Part shown: positions 63,153-64,000 of the stretch, piece by piece
Numbering within the stretch: the first letter of the stretch is position 1
Layout: the number at the start of each line of letters is the position of its first letter
Source: UBA974 sp002292405
GTDB lineage: Bacteria > Bacteroidota > Bacteroidia > Flavobacteriales_D > Sanyastnellaceae
DNA length: 64,000 nucleotides
Reading direction: 5' to 3'
NCBI GenBank assembly: GCA_943842425.1
Contig: CALTBR010000003.1
Coordinates: 434,001-498,000, forward strand
Translations under genes and position numbers: made by a program
Notes under the pieces: generated by a model
What the model was told of the DNA's origin: nothing
The model's database searches: none
Seen by the model: only the letters and a program-made list of their open reading frames with translations

Positions 63153-64000
63153 ATGCGCATCCTGCAACTATGTCCTAAACCACCTCGCCCCTCACTTGAC
63201 GGGGGTTGTTTGGCTATGGATGCTATTACCCGTGGTTTTGTTGCCCAGGGGCACAATGTAAAGATGCTCGTAGTAAGTACAGACAAACATCCCTTCAAAA
63301 TAGAAGAATTTGACTCTGACTATGTTAAATCTACTGACATAGAGGCTGTATCGATAGACACAACTCTTAATCCAACCGATGCTCTAAAAAGCATGGTTCA
63401 AGGCAAGAGCTACCATATAGCTCGGTTTTACTCTAAGGATTTTATCAACAAACTAGAAGAAATATTATCTAGCTCTCAGTTCGACATCATCTTCGTTGAA
63501 TCATTATTCCTATCATCATACGCTCCCATTCTCAGAGCACATAGCAATGCTAAGATAATTTTACGCGCACACAATGTCGAACACTCTATTTGGGAAGGAC
63601 TCGCAGATGAAGCTCCCAAAGGGCTCAAAAAGTGGTATTTATATAAACTCGCGGCACAACTTAAAAAGTACGAATCTACCAAAGTCAACGATTTCGATGC
63701 ACTCATCACAATCACCGATGTAGACGCAGATACATTTAGAAATCTAGGAGCTACACTACCTATACACACAGCGCCATTCGGAATGGACTTCTCATCTTCA
63801 GCGGATTCATCGACCAAAGAAGTAAATCATGTTTTTCACTTCGGCTCTATGGATTGGAATCCAAATATCCGTGGAGTGGAGTGGCTAACAAAAGAGGTTT
63901 GGCCTATCGTTAGAAAATCAATAAGAGATGCAAAACTAATCCTTGCAGGCAGAAATATGCCCGATACATTCCGTTCTGATCCAGGCAAAGGCATCGAGGT
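63153..64000 (+). CDS. Glycosyltransferase (GT4-like), 3'-partial
   Basis: The reading frame is open from the ATG at 63153 (MRILQLCPKPPRPSLDGG) to the window edge (283 residues seen). The N-terminus, DGG loop and ITRGFVAQGHNVKMLVV strand-helix fit GT-B fold glycosyltransferases of family GT4. IILRAHNVEHSIWEG is a typical nucleotide-sugar-enzyme motif, and HFGSMDWNPNIRGVEWL begins the C-terminal domain, with its sugar-nucleotide-binding part beyond the window. It is probably involved in polysaccharide or LPS synthesis, which fits its place behind an LPS-export permease gene. The acceptor is unknown. Confidence 0.88.
   Translation, partial: MRILQLCPKPPRPSLDGGCLAMDAITRGFVAQGHNVKMLVVSTDKHPFKIEEFDSDYVKSTDIEAVSIDTTLNPTDALKSMVQGKSYHIARFYSKDFINKLEEILSSSQFDIIFVESLFLSSYAPILRAHSNAKIILRAHNVEHSIWEGLADEAPKGLKKWYLYKLAAQLKKYESTKVNDFDALITITDVDADTFRNLGATLPIHTAPFGMDFSSSADSSTKEVNHVFHFGSMDWNPNIRGVEWLTKEVWPIVRKSIRDAKLILAGRNMPDTFRSDPGKGIE

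Noticed and set aside
1..64000. tRNA or rRNA genes
   Set aside because: No gap has a sequence compatible with a tRNA cloverleaf or rRNA; the gaps are short and AT-rich. A scan with tRNAscan-SE would settle it.

Overview
The window is chromosomal DNA of a member of the Bacteroidota, most likely a marine flavobacterium-like bacterium (order Flavobacteriales, Cryomorphaceae/Schleiferiaceae-like; this placement is an inference). The grounds are: several secreted proteins with type IX secretion (T9SS) C-terminal sorting domains of type A and type B, Bacteroidota-specific families (DUF3276, DUF5683, DUF1599, BT_3928, DUF6702), start sites without Shine-Dalgarno sequences, and promoter -7 boxes of the form TAnnTTTG. 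I found no rRNA, tRNA, CRISPR array, insertion sequence or prophage.

Layout. 1-2648: mtaB (cut by the window edge), lgt and a small exported helical protein. 2685-6747: an RGG-tailed DEAD-box helicase divergent from a large PKD-repeat T9SS type B surface protein. 6805-15631: a long plus-strand run with DUF3276, parA, parB, DUF5683, dapB, lepB, WbqC, gcvT, a ComB-like phosphatase and an S1/P1-nuclease-like enzyme. 15555-18432: thioesterase, AT-rich spacer, dnaA, low-molecular-weight phosphotyrosine phosphatase. parAB and dnaA within about 9 kb suggest that the origin is near. 18417-29483: mostly housekeeping and metabolism (NrnA-like phosphoesterase, nth, fabI, FAD oxidase, DPP IV, POT peptide transporter, thioredoxin-like protein, citrate synthase, enoyl-CoA hydratase).

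29602-48420 is rich in secreted proteins: a Cys/Asp-repeat protein, an SprB-repeat protein, a four-module GVHxAGxFQGW protein, a CotH-kinase protein, a decayed peptidyl-arginine/agmatine deiminase pseudogene and a subtilisin-like peptidase. Interspersed are thioesterase, HU, trmH, a MATE transporter and fmt. 48528-64000: a single-chain methylmalonyl-CoA mutase in which a shortened small subunit is fused to the large subunit, a GmhB-like HAD phosphatase, a class IV aminotransferase, an operon of DUF1599, BT_3928 and an OppB-type permease, folP-cdaA, a choice-of-anchor-B T9SS protein with DPP III, and an LptF/LptG permease followed by a glycosyltransferase that runs off the window.

The observations I consider most worth following are: (1) a recurrent TAnnTTT(G/A) box placed exactly 4 nt before the start codon of at least six genes, which predicts leaderless mRNAs; (2) a roughly 190-residue unnamed extracellular domain present three times in two neighbouring proteins; (3) the fused methylmalonyl-CoA mutase; (4) a subtilisin-like protease whose catalytic Asp position is Glu; (5) dockerin-like C-termini in place of a usual T9SS sorting domain; (6) the multiply broken deiminase pseudogene. 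No whole new multi-gene system is evident; most of the window is ordinary core genome.
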